Assembly: GCA_964235945.1 (NCBI GenBank)
Contig: CAXSDV010000001.1
Coordinates: forward strand, 62,001 to 126,000
Source of the DNA: JASLDZ01 sp964235945
GTDB lineage: Bacteria; Pseudomonadota; Alphaproteobacteria; Caulobacterales; Caulobacteraceae
Length of the DNA stretch: 64,000 nucleotides
Direction: 5' to 3'
Shown: in pieces, positions 17,806 to 26,633 of the stretch
Numbering within the stretch: position 1 is the stretch's first letter
Layout of the letters: each line of letters begins with the position of its first letter
Notes under the pieces: generated by a model
What the model was told of the DNA's origin: nothing
Seen by the model: only the letters and a program-made list of their open reading frames with translations
Databases searched by the model: none
Made by a program: the position numbers and the translations under genes

Positions 17806-18572
17806 TCACCGAACGCCCGGCCCCGTGTCGGGCGTTTCCTTTTGTAAGGTGATCCAGTGCTCCAGATGCACGGTCTGGTTCACGTCGATACGCGAAGGGC
17901 CGACGACGGCACGATACTGTTCGGACGGGGGTGGTAGATCTGAGCGATAGACGGTGAACGCCCAGCGGTCCGTGAGCCTGGACACCACCAACGGGGCCGC
18001 GTACCGGTCCGCCTCTATGACTCCCCATCCACGGCGCGCGTAGGCTGACGCGCCGTGCAGCTTGAGGCCGCGGGATCGGCGTGATCTTAGCTTGGTCCAC
18101 GAGGCGGCGGCGGACTTGAACACCTCGGCGGAGGGCGCCACTCCTTCTAACTCGAACGTTTGGCGCAGACCGTCGCGTTCGACGCACTCGTCCTTCGCCG
18201 TTGCAAACCGATAGCTTGGCCAAAGGAGAGTGGCTGCTACCCCGGGAGCCGCACGCAACACGTCTTGGGCGAGGCTTCCAACGGTGACGGGCGGGGATAT
18301 CCGAGGCGCGGACTGAAAATGGTCGTGCGTGTCCATTGCACGCAAGCGCCCAAAGCCTCGCTCCAACGCGAAGCGCCGATCACATCGACGGCCGGAACAG
18401 TAACGGTCAAGTGGGGAAAGTGTATGAAAACTGCGACCGGATCGTCCACGCCGGCGCCGTAGGCGGCCATCACACGACGTTCCGTCGGCGAGGGTTCGTC
18501 CGCGCCCGCCGGACCGGCGAGGCAGGCGACGCAGGCGAGCACGAGCCCGGCGAGAACCACCGCCCGCCTCAC
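17806..18572 (-). pseudogene. Exported hypothetical protein, apparently split by a frameshift
   Basis: A GTG start at 18572 overlaps the pleD stop (GTGA) and begins a convincing signal peptide (RRAVVLAGLVLACVACLAG, then AGADEP) followed by a plausible mature region to about residue 70. That frame then degrades and stops at 18237. A second frame, offset by one base, is protein-like from about 18366 to its stop at 17806 (about 175-186 residues) but has only a TTG or a late ATG start and no ribosome site. One base deletion (or a two-base insertion) near 18310-18380 would join them into a secreted protein of about 255 residues. I recognise no family. GC content is visibly lower than in the neighbours. 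Alternatives are two overlapping genes or a sequencing error. Confidence 0.55.
17812..17843 (+). terminator. Rho-independent terminator of rpmG
   Basis: AACGCCCG (17812-17819) pairs with CGGGCGTT (17829-17836) across a 9-base loop and is followed by TTCCTTTT. It starts 26 bases after the rpmG stop. The same bases form the last codons of the reading frame on the opposite strand. Confidence 0.8.
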
Positions 18573-19933
18573 GCCGCGCGGCTCACCACCTGGTTGCGGC
18601 CGGTGGACTTGGCCTCGTAGACGGCGGCGTCCGCGCGTTTGAGCAGCGCTTCGGGGGTGTCCGCCTCGCCGTTGATGGAGGCCACGCCGACCGAGATGGT
18701 GACGTGCAGCGGGTCGGTCGCCCCCGCCACGCGGAACGGCGATCCCGACACGTGCAGCCGCAGACGCTCGGCGATCCGCGCGGCGTTCTCCAGGTCCGTG
18801 TCGGGCATGATGACCACGAACTCCTCCCCGCCGTAACGGCAGGCGAGATCGACGGCGCGCACGTTGGTGGCCATGCGCACCGCGAACTCGCGCAGCACCT
18901 CGTCGCCCACGTCGTGGCCGTAGGTGTCGTTGATGCGCTTGAAATGGTCCACGTCGACCAGGAGCGCCGCCACCGGGCTTCCGCCGCAGGTGGCGCGCTT
19001 GACCAGCGAGCCGAGCTGGCCGGCCATGTAGCGCCGGTTGTGCAGGCCCGTCAGCGGGTCGGTGACCGCCAGCTCCAGCGAATGGTCGAGGTTGTGGCGC
19101 AGGAAGTCGGTGTAGCGCTTCTGGCGCACGAGCGTCTTGACCCGCGCCGCCAGCTCCTCCGGGTCGATGGGACGCGCCAGCAGGTCGTTGACGCCGATCT
19201 CCAGCGCCTTGACGCCGCGGGCGCGCTCGGCGGGGTCGAAGATGGCGAGGATGGGCAGGCTGCGCGTGCTCTCGTCCGAGCGCGCCTGGGCCGCCAAGCG
19301 CAGGCCGTCGAAGCCTTGCGCCTCGATGTTGACGATCAGGAGGTCGGCCCGCGCCCGCACCGCCATCAGCGCCTGGGCGGGATCGGTCTCCACCACCGGA
19401 CGGTGCTCGGCGCCCAATTCGTCCATGATCCGTCGCGTCTGGTGGGCGTTGTCGTCGGCCACCACCACCCGGCCGCCCAGGCCGCCCAGGCGCGCGCCCA
19501 CGCCCTCGATCACGCCCATGCGCCGGCCCGCCACCTCGCGCTGGCGCAGCTCGTCCAGCACGATCTTGAAGCGCGCGAGGCTGCGCACCCGCGCGAACAG
19601 CGCCACGTCGTCGATCGGCTTGGTGAGGAAGTCGTCCGCCCCCGCCTCCAGCCCGGTCAGCCGGTCGCGCCGGCCGTCCAGCGCGGTGACGAGCACCACG
19701 GGGATGTGGCGGGTGACGGGGTCGGCCTTCAGCCGGCGGCACACCTCGAAGCCGTCCATGCCGGGCATCATCACGTCCAGCAGGATGACGTCGGGGGACG
19801 AGTCGGCCGCCGCCTGCAGGGCCGAAGGCCCGTCGCGCGCGGTCGCCACCTCGTAATACTCGGCCGTGAGCTTGGCCTCGAGCAGGCGCACGTTGGGCTC
19901 GATGTCGTCGACGACGAGGATTCTCGCGCTCAT
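18569..19933 (-). CDS. pleD: Response regulator diguanylate cyclase PleD
   Basis: A 454-residue protein, the same length as Caulobacter PleD. The first receiver domain has the acidic pair Asp9/Asp10 and phospho-acceptor Asp53 (VILLDVMMPGMDGFE); a second, degenerate receiver adaptor follows at about 155-280; the GGDEF domain spans about 290-454 with catalytic GGEEF near 370 and the inhibitory c-di-GMP I-site R-A-V-D five residues before it. In Caulobacter, phosphorylated PleD makes c-di-GMP at the stalked pole and drives flagellum ejection and stalk growth. The ATG at 19933 starts 11 bases after divK, so the two form an operon. Confidence 0.95.
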   Translation of the reverse strand: MSARILVVDDIEPNVRLLEAKLTAEYYEVATARDGPSALQAAADSSPDVILLDVMMPGMDGFEVCRRLKADPVTRHIPVVLVTALDGRRDRLTGLEAGADDFLTKPIDDVALFARVRSLARFKIVLDELRQREVAGRRMGVIEGVGARLGGLGGRVVVADDNAHQTRRIMDELGAEHRPVVETDPAQALMAVRARADLLIVNIEAQGFDGLRLAAQARSDESTRSLPILAIFDPAERARGVKALEIGVNDLLARPIDPEELAARVKTLVRQKRYTDFLRHNLDHSLELAVTDPLTGLHNRRYMAGQLGSLVKRATCGGSPVAALLVDVDHFKRINDTYGHDVGDEVLREFAVRMATNVRAVDLACRYGGEEFVVIMPDTDLENAARIAERLRLHVSGSPFRVAGATDPLHVTISVGVASINGEADTPEALLKRADAAVYEAKSTGRNQVVSRAA

Positions 19934-19944
19934 GGCCGCAACCC

Positions 19945-20310
19945 TTAGTCGAGGAAGCGCCGCACCGTCTCGAGGAAATAGCTCACGGAGATCGGCTTCG
20001 AGATGTAGGCCTCGCACCCGCCCTGGCGGATGCGCTCCTCGTCGCCCTTCATGGCGAAGGCGGTGACGGCCACGACGGGGATGTGGCTGAGATCGTCGTC
20101 CTCCTTCAGCCACTTGGTGACCTCCAGGCCGGAGATTTCGGGCAGCTGGATGTCCATCAGGATCAGGTCGGGGCGGTGCTCGCGCGCCAGCTCCAGGGCC
20201 GACATGCCCTCGCGCGTCTGCAGCGTCTCGTAACCCTGGGCGTCGAGCAGGTCGTGGAAGAGCTTCATATTGAGCTCGTTGTCCTCGACGATGAGCACGC
20301 GCTTCGCCAT
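19945..20310 (-). CDS. divK: Single-domain response regulator DivK
   Basis: A 121-residue stand-alone receiver domain. Counting from the second of two adjacent ATG codons (20310) puts the phospho-acceptor at Asp53 (LILMDIQLP) and an aspartate at 90 in AMKGDEE, the numbering used for Caulobacter DivK, so I prefer that start over 20313. The Lys of the KPIS motif completes the active site. In Caulobacter, DivK is phosphorylated by DivJ, dephosphorylated by PleC, and restrains the CckA-CtrA pathway through DivL. It is shorter than the Caulobacter protein by a few C-terminal residues. It is first in the divK-pleD operon. Confidence 0.95.
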   Translation of the reverse strand: MAKRVLIVEDNELNMKLFHDLLDAQGYETLQTREGMSALELAREHRPDLILMDIQLPEISGLEVTKWLKEDDDLSHIPVVAVTAFAMKGDEERIRQGGCEAYISKPISVSYFLETVRRFLD

Positions 20311-20387
20311 CATGTCCCGTGTCGAAGGGCGCGGGCGCGCCGGGGAGGAGGTCGCCCCCGGCGCACCCCCGCGTGTGAGGTTCAGGG

Positions 20388-21101
20388 TTGTCCCACGTAC
20401 ATCCTCAAGATTCGGTTAGCCTAAACGGCGGGGCGGGCGCCGACCGCGCCCAGGACCTGGCCGCCGCCTGCGAGGGGCTGGCGCGCGACCCGCGCCGCGC
20501 GGTGGTGGTCGTGGACGTGGACGAGGTGCTGGCGCTCTTCGTCCAGGGTTTCGCGCGCTACCTGCGGACGCGCGGGCACGAGCTGCGGTTGAAGCGGTTC
20601 GCCCTGTTCTCCAGCATCTACCCGGAAGGCGGCGCCGAACCTGCGGACCGCGCCGCGGCCCAGGTGCTGTTCGACGCCTTCTTCGCCCAGGGCTGCGGCG
20701 AGCTGGACGCCGCGCCCGGCGGCGCGGAGGCGTTGGCGCGCCTCGCCCGGCGCGCGCAGGTGGTGATCCTGACCGCCGCGCCCGAGCCCGCGCGCGCGTC
20801 GCGCTCGGGCTGGTTGAAAGCCCAGTCGCTGGACTACCCCCTGGTGTTCAGTCCCGGCCTGAAAGGCGGCCACGTGCGCGCCCTGGCGGAGGCGGCCGGC
20901 GGACCGGCGGCCTTCGTGGACGACCTTTTGCCCAACCTCGACTCGGTGGCGGAGGCCGCGCCGCAGGTGAAGCGATACCAGCTCGTGGCCGACCCGGCCT
21001 TGCGCGAACTCGCCCCCACCGATCCCGCCCGGCACCGCCGGGTCGACGATTGGCCCGAACTGGCCCTGGCCATCGAGGCCGACCTGTTCCCGCCCGGCTG
21101 A
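20388..21101 (+). CDS. HAD-like hydrolase family protein
   Basis: About 237 residues. The HAD motif I is seen as VVVDVDEVLAL near residue 40, motif II as VVILTAAPEPA near 128, and the acidic motif IV as AFVDDLLPN near 175, so a phosphohydrolase fold is likely although motif I has Glu at the fifth position. The proposed TTG start (20388) is only the first available one; the conserved part begins about 35 residues later. It is divergent from divK with about 77 bases between starts. Its substrate is unknown. Confidence 0.65.
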   Translation: MSHVHPQDSVSLNGGAGADRAQDLAAACEGLARDPRRAVVVVDVDEVLALFVQGFARYLRTRGHELRLKRFALFSSIYPEGGAEPADRAAAQVLFDAFFAQGCGELDAAPGGAEALARLARRAQVVILTAAPEPARASRSGWLKAQSLDYPLVFSPGLKGGHVRALAEAAGGPAAFVDDLLPNLDSVAEAAPQVKRYQLVADPALRELAPTDPARHRRVDDWPELALAIEADLFPPG

Positions 21102-21138
21102 GCGAGGCGCCGGCGCTTCGACGATGATCGTGGGTGAT

Positions 21139-21165
21139 GGGGCGCGACCGTCACGGCCGCGCCCC
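21139..21165. terminator. GC-rich hairpin between HAD gene and convergent small gene
   Basis: GGGGCGCG and CGCGCCCC form a perfect 8-base stem around an 11-base loop, centred in the 70-base gap between two convergent genes. No T-run is present. Confidence 0.4.
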
Positions 21166-21171
21166 GCTCCC

Positions 21172-21339
21172 TCAGCTCTTGGAGCTGTCGTCCTTCGGCG
21201 CGTCCTTGAAGGCTTCCTGCACCTCGTCCTCGGTGATGCGGGCCTTGGGGTCGCCCGGCTGGCCGAGGTTCTGCTCTTCGGTGCCGTCGCCCATCACGCC
21301 GGGCTGGGATCCGTCCTGCTTGGGGTACTCGTCGGCCAT
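21172..21339 (-). CDS. Small hydrophilic protein, probable general stress response member
   Basis: A 55-residue, highly charged and probably unstructured protein (starts MADEYPKQDGSQPG, ends DAPKDDSSKS), with no cysteine and few hydrophobic residues except the helix ITEDEVQEAF. The ATG at 21339 has AGGAG 7 bases upstream, and an EcfG-type promoter (GGAAC-N16-CGTT) ends 30 bases before it. Small hydrophilic proteins of unknown function are typical members of the alphaproteobacterial general stress regulon. I recognise no named family. Confidence 0.75.
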   Translation of the reverse strand: MADEYPKQDGSQPGVMGDGTEEQNLGQPGDPKARITEDEVQEAFKDAPKDDSSKS

Positions 21340-21369
21340 GGGAGGCTCCTTCTGGGGTTCGCCCCGTCC

Positions 21370-21394
21370 AACGGCTCCGCCTGGAGGGCGTTCC
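21370..21394 (-). promoter_or_regulatory. EcfG (general stress sigma factor) promoter
   Basis: Read on the minus strand, GGAAC (21394-21390), 16 bases, then CGTT (21373-21370): an exact match to the alphaproteobacterial EcfG/SigT consensus. It lies 30 bases before the start codon of the 55-residue gene at 21172-21339, a normal distance. Confidence 0.75.
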
Positions 21395-21460
21395 GCCGCC
21401 TTGTGGCGCGCAAAGCACGAGGCCATACGGGACGCTCAACACAGGTTCACGTTACGTACC

Positions 21461-23512
21461 ATGGCCAAGGCCGTCGCTTCCCCCTCCCTGTTCGACCTCC
21501 CCGTCGACCCGGCGTCGGCCCCCCCGCCCGCGCACCCCATCGCGGAGAGCCACGCCGAGCCCGTCGCGGCGCTGTCCGCCTCCGGCTACTCGGCCAAGGA
21601 CATCGAGGTGCTGGAGGGGCTGGAGCCGGTGCGCCGCCGCCCGGGCATGTACATCGGCGGCACGGACGAGCGCGCCCTGCACCACCTGTTCGCCGAGGTG
21701 CTGGACAACGCCATGGACGAGGCGGTCGCCGGCCACGCCAAGGTGATCGAGGTGGCGCTCCTGGCGGACGGCGCGCTCAGCGTGCGCGACGACGGGCGCG
21801 GCATCCCCGTCGACCCCCATCCGCGCCATCCGGGCAAGAGCGCGCTGGAGGTGATCCTCACCGTGCTGCACTCGGGCGGCAAGTTCTCCGGCAAGGCGTA
21901 CGAGACTTCCGGCGGCCTGCACGGGGTGGGCGTGTCGGTGGTCAACGCCCTGTCCGACCGGCTGGACGTCACCGTGCAGCGCGACGGTTTCGAGTGGCGC
22001 CAGAGCTTCAGCCGCGGCCATCCGCAGGGCCCCATCGTCCAGGGCGCGCCGACGCGCCGCCACGGCTCGACCGTGGTCTTCACCCCCGACCCCGAGATCT
22101 TCGGCGAGGGCGTGGCCTTCAAGCCCGCGCGCCTCTACCGGATGGCGCGCTCCAAGGCCTACCTGTTCCGCGGCGTGGAGATCCGCTGGCGCTGCGATCC
22201 CTCCCGCGCCACCGACGGCACGCCGACCGAGGCGTCGTTCAAGTTCCCCAACGGCTTGGCGGACTACCTGAAGGAACGCACGGGCGAGATCGAGACGGTC
22301 ACGCCCGAACCCTTCGCCGGCCGTATCGAACGCGCCGAGGGCGGCGGCGCGGTGGAGTGGGCCGTCACCTGGAGCCCCGCGGGCTTCGGCGAGCACGACG
22401 GCTTCGCCCAGAGCTACTGCAACACCGTGCCCACCCCCGAGGGCGGCACCCACGAGGCGGGCTTCCGCGCGGCGCTGACCCGCGGGCTCAAGTCGTACGG
22501 CGAACTGACGGGCGACAAGCGCGCCGGGCTGATCACCGCCGAGGACGTGGCGGCGCAGGCGGGCATCCTGGTCAGCGTGTTCATCAGGAACCCCGAGTTC
22601 CAGGGCCAGACCAAGGAGCGCCTCTCCTCCGCCGACGCCCAGCGCCTGGTCGAGACCGCCCTGCGCGACCCCTTCGACCACTGGCTGACCGCCCAGCCCA
22701 AGCAGGCTGCGACCCTGCTCCAGTTCGTGGTGGAGCGCGCGGAGGAGCGGCTCAAGCGCCGCAAGGACCGCGAGGTCGCCCGCGCCTCCGCCACGCGCAA
22801 GCTGCGCCTGCCCGGCAAGCTCACCGACTGCTCGGGCACCAGCGCCGACGGCAGCGAGCTGTTCATCGTGGAGGGCGATTCGGCCGGCGGCTCGGCCAAG
22901 CAGGCGCGCGACCGGCGCACCCAGGCGGTGCTGCCGCTTCGCGGCAAGATCCTCAACGTCGCCTCCGCCGGGGCCGACAAGGCGCGCGGCAACCAGGAGC
23001 TCTCCGACCTGCAATTGGCCCTCGGCGTCCAGGGCGGGGCTAAGTTCCGCGAGGAGGAGCTGCGCTACGACCGCGTGATCATCATGACCGACGCCGACGT
23101 GGACGGCGCCCACATCGCCAGCCTGCTCATCACCTTCTTCTACCGCACCATGCCGGAGCTGATCCGGGGCGGGAAACTCTACCTCGCCATGCCGCCGCTC
23201 TATCGGCTGAGCCACGGCTCCACGACCGAGTACGCCCGCGACGACGCCCACAAGGACGAGCTCCTGGCCAAGACCTTCAAGGGCAAGAAGCCCGAGATCG
23301 GCCGCTTCAAGGGCCTGGGCGAGATGATGCCCGCCCAGCTCAAGGAGACCACCATGAACCCCCACACGCGCACCCTGGCGCGCGTGGGCCTGCCCCGCGC
23401 CGAGGAGGGCGTGGAGGAGCTGGTCGAGCAGCTGATGGGCCGCCGCGCCGAGCAACGCTTCCGCTTCATCCAGGAGAACGCCGAATTCGCCGCCGCCGAC
23501 CTGGACGTGTAG
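21461..23512 (+). CDS. parE: DNA topoisomerase IV subunit B
   Basis: A 683-residue type IIA topoisomerase ATPase subunit that with ParC decatenates daughter chromosomes. The GHKL ATPase domain shows RRRPGMYIGG, EVLDNAMDEA, DDGRGIP and GGLHGVGVSVVNALS; the Toprim part has LFIVEGDSAGGSAKQARDR and IIMTDADVDGAHIASLL. Length and the absence of the GyrB-specific insert favour ParE over GyrB. The N-terminal 40 residues are a Pro/Ala-rich extension. The ATG at 21461 is taken because the upstream in-frame sequence is not conserved. parC is not in the window. Confidence 0.95.
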   Translation: MAKAVASPSLFDLPVDPASAPPPAHPIAESHAEPVAALSASGYSAKDIEVLEGLEPVRRRPGMYIGGTDERALHHLFAEVLDNAMDEAVAGHAKVIEVALLADGALSVRDDGRGIPVDPHPRHPGKSALEVILTVLHSGGKFSGKAYETSGGLHGVGVSVVNALSDRLDVTVQRDGFEWRQSFSRGHPQGPIVQGAPTRRHGSTVVFTPDPEIFGEGVAFKPARLYRMARSKAYLFRGVEIRWRCDPSRATDGTPTEASFKFPNGLADYLKERTGEIETVTPEPFAGRIERAEGGGAVEWAVTWSPAGFGEHDGFAQSYCNTVPTPEGGTHEAGFRAALTRGLKSYGELTGDKRAGLITAEDVAAQAGILVSVFIRNPEFQGQTKERLSSADAQRLVETALRDPFDHWLTAQPKQAATLLQFVVERAEERLKRRKDREVARASATRKLRLPGKLTDCSGTSADGSELFIVEGDSAGGSAKQARDRRTQAVLPLRGKILNVASAGADKARGNQELSDLQLALGVQGGAKFREEELRYDRVIIMTDADVDGAHIASLLITFFYRTMPELIRGGKLYLAMPPLYRLSHGSTTEYARDDAHKDELLAKTFKGKKPEIGRFKGLGEMMPAQLKETTMNPHTRTLARVGLPRAEEGVEELVEQLMGRRAEQRFRFIQENAEFAAADLDV

Positions 23513-23534
23513 CGCCCGCGTCCACGCGTCCGAA

Positions 23535-23564
23535 TTGACTTCGCCCCCGTAAATCCCATATCCA
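23535..23564 (+). promoter_or_regulatory. Putative promoter of the DEAD-box helicase gene
   Basis: TTGACT at 23535-23540 and TATCCA at 23559-23564 with an 18-base spacer, in a locally AT-richer stretch about 95 bases before the gene. The -10 is weak. Confidence 0.35.
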
Positions 23565-23657
23565 ACAGCGTGACCGGAGGCAGGTAGAGCGAATCCGCGC
23601 CGTCCGCACGCCCTCATGGGCGGCCCCGGCATCGCTTCACCATCCCTCCGAGGTACT

Positions 23658-25523
23658 TTGACCACCTTCTCCGACCTGGGCCTCAGCCCTTCGACCGTTC
23701 AGGCGGTCACCGACACCGGCTACACCGTCCCCACGCCGATCCAGGAACAGGCGATTCCCGTCGCCCTGGCCGGCCGCGACGTGCTGGGCATCGCCCAGAC
23801 GGGCACGGGCAAGACCGCCGCCTTCACCCTGCCCATGATCGACCGGCTCTCCGCCGGCCGCGCCAAGGCGCGCATGCCGCGCAGCCTGGTGATCGCCCCC
23901 ACCCGCGAGCTGGCCGACCAGGTCGCCTCCTCCTTCGACAAGTACGCCAAGGGAACCCGGCTCTCCTGGGCGCTCCTGATCGGCGGCGTCAGCTTCTCCG
24001 ACCAGGAGCAGAAGCTCGACCGCGGCGTGGACGTGCTGATCGCCACGCCCGGGCGCCTGCTCGACTTCTACGAGCGCCGCAAGATCATGCTGCTGGACGT
24101 CAAGACGCTGGTGGTCGACGAGGCCGACCGGATGCTCGACATGGGCTTCATCCCCGACCTGGAGCGCATCTTCGAGATCACCCCCAAGGTGAAGCAGACC
24201 TTGTTCTTCTCGGCCACCATGCCGCCGGAGATCACCCGCCTCACCAGCCAGTTCCTCAAGGACCCCACGCGCATCGAGGTGTCGCGCCCGGCGACCACCA
24301 ACGAGAACATCAGCCAGTTCATCGTGCGCATCCCCATGGACGCGCCCAAGGCCAAGCGCATGACCCTGCGCGCCCTGGTCGAGAAGTCGGCGCCCGACAG
24401 CGGCATCATCTTCTGCAATCGCAAGAGTGAAGTCGACATCGTCGCCAAGTCTTTGCAGAAGTACGGCTTCGACGCCGCTCCGATCCACGGCGATCTCGAC
24501 CAGAGCCAGCGGATGAAGACGCTGGAAAGCTTCCGCAAGGGCGAGCTCAAGCTCCTGGTGGCGTCCGACGTGGCCGCGCGCGGGCTCGACATCCCGGCGG
24601 TCAGCCACATCTTCAACTACGACGTGCCCCATCACGCCGACGATTACGTCCACCGCATCGGCCGCACCGGCCGCGCAGGGCGCTCGGGCGAGGCGTACAT
24701 GATCGTCGGTCCCAACGACGCGCGCGGCTACGACAAGGTGCTCAAGCTCACCAAGAGCGAGCCCGAAGAAGTCGTGGTCGAGGTGGACTGGGACGAGGCC
24801 GCCCGCGGAGCCGAGCGCGACCGCGAGCGCTTCGGCGGGCGCCGCGACCGCGACAGGGCCGACCGCGACGGTCGGGGCCGCGAACGCGACCGGGACCGTT
24901 CGCGCCCGGTGGCCGACCACGGCCACCGCGCCTCCACCGAGCCCCTCGTCGCAGCCCCCTCGCCCGTCCGCGAGGAGGTCGGCGAGACCGACGTTGCGGT
25001 CGAGACCCGCGCCCCGACGGGCGACGGCGAGGCGCGGCCCCGGCGCGAACGCTCGCGCGGCGGGCGTGGACGGACGCGAGAGCGCGAAGTGGTCGCCGCC
25101 GATCCGGTCGTGGAGATCGAGACCGCTCGCGCCGACGAGGACGAGGCCGCCGAGGCCGTGGTCGCCTCCGAGCCCCGCCGCGAGCGTGAGCGCGACCGCT
25201 CGCGCGGCCCCCGCGACCGCGAGCCGGACCGCGACGCTCAGCCGCGCGATGCGGGTCGCGACGCCCCCCGCGACTTCGGCCGTGGCCGTGATCGCGACGG
25301 CGCCTCCTCCCGCGACGGTCGCGGAGAACGCGGCGACGGCCGCCGCGACCGAGGCGGGCGCGAGGAGCGTGAGGAGCGCGGCGTGATCGGCTTCGGCGCC
25401 GACACTCCCGCCTTCCTGCTGCGCGCCGCCCCCCTGCCCCCGCTCCCCAAGAAGGGGTCGGCCGCGGCGGTCGCCGCTGACGCCGAGGCGGCCGAGCTCG
25501 CCCTGGTCGACGCCGAGGACTGA
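23658..25523 (+). CDS. DEAD-box ATP-dependent RNA helicase with long Arg/Asp/Glu tail
   Basis: A helicase of about 621 residues. Core motifs appear in order: Q motif PTPIQEQAIP, motif I AQTGTGKT, PTRELA, TPGR, DEAD-box variant VVDEADRMLDMGF, SAT, and the second RecA domain with VASDVAARGLDIP and HRIGRTGRAGR. After about residue 385 comes a 200-residue low-complexity region dominated by Arg, Asp, Glu and Gly (RDRDR- and RERDR-like runs), ending in a short hydrophobic patch with PAFLLRA. The RhlE-like class acts in ribosome assembly and RNA decay. I prefer the TTG at 23658, after GAGG, because SDLGLSP follows directly; an ATG at 23616 is the alternative. Confidence 0.93.
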   Translation: MTTFSDLGLSPSTVQAVTDTGYTVPTPIQEQAIPVALAGRDVLGIAQTGTGKTAAFTLPMIDRLSAGRAKARMPRSLVIAPTRELADQVASSFDKYAKGTRLSWALLIGGVSFSDQEQKLDRGVDVLIATPGRLLDFYERRKIMLLDVKTLVVDEADRMLDMGFIPDLERIFEITPKVKQTLFFSATMPPEITRLTSQFLKDPTRIEVSRPATTNENISQFIVRIPMDAPKAKRMTLRALVEKSAPDSGIIFCNRKSEVDIVAKSLQKYGFDAAPIHGDLDQSQRMKTLESFRKGELKLLVASDVAARGLDIPAVSHIFNYDVPHHADDYVHRIGRTGRAGRSGEAYMIVGPNDARGYDKVLKLTKSEPEEVVVEVDWDEAARGAERDRERFGGRRDRDRADRDGRGRERDRDRSRPVADHGHRASTEPLVAAPSPVREEVGETDVAVETRAPTGDGEARPRRERSRGGRGRTREREVVAADPVVEIETARADEDEAAEAVVASEPRRERERDRSRGPRDREPDRDAQPRDAGRDAPRDFGRGRDRDGASSRDGRGERGDGRRDRGGREEREERGVIGFGADTPAFLLRAAPLPPLPKKGSAAAVAADAEAAELALVDAED

Positions 25524-25532
25524 TCCTCTCAC

Positions 25533-25563
25533 CGCCCGGCGCGGCCCCCGCCGCCGCCGGGCG
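25533..25563 (+). terminator. Possible terminator after the helicase gene
   Basis: CGCCCGGC pairs with GCCGGGCG over a 15-base loop in the 54-base gap before queA. No T-run; it may instead be a weak attenuating hairpin. Confidence 0.3.
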
Positions 25564-25577
25564 CGGAGCCCTCGCCC

Positions 25578-26629
<1,052 letters not shown>

Positions 26630-26633
<4 letters not shown>

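Noticed and set aside
20401..20430. A possible CtrA box near divK (GGTTAGCCTAAACGG)
   Set aside because: The half-sites do not fit TTAA-N7-TTAA, and the spacing is wrong. I do not claim CtrA control from this.
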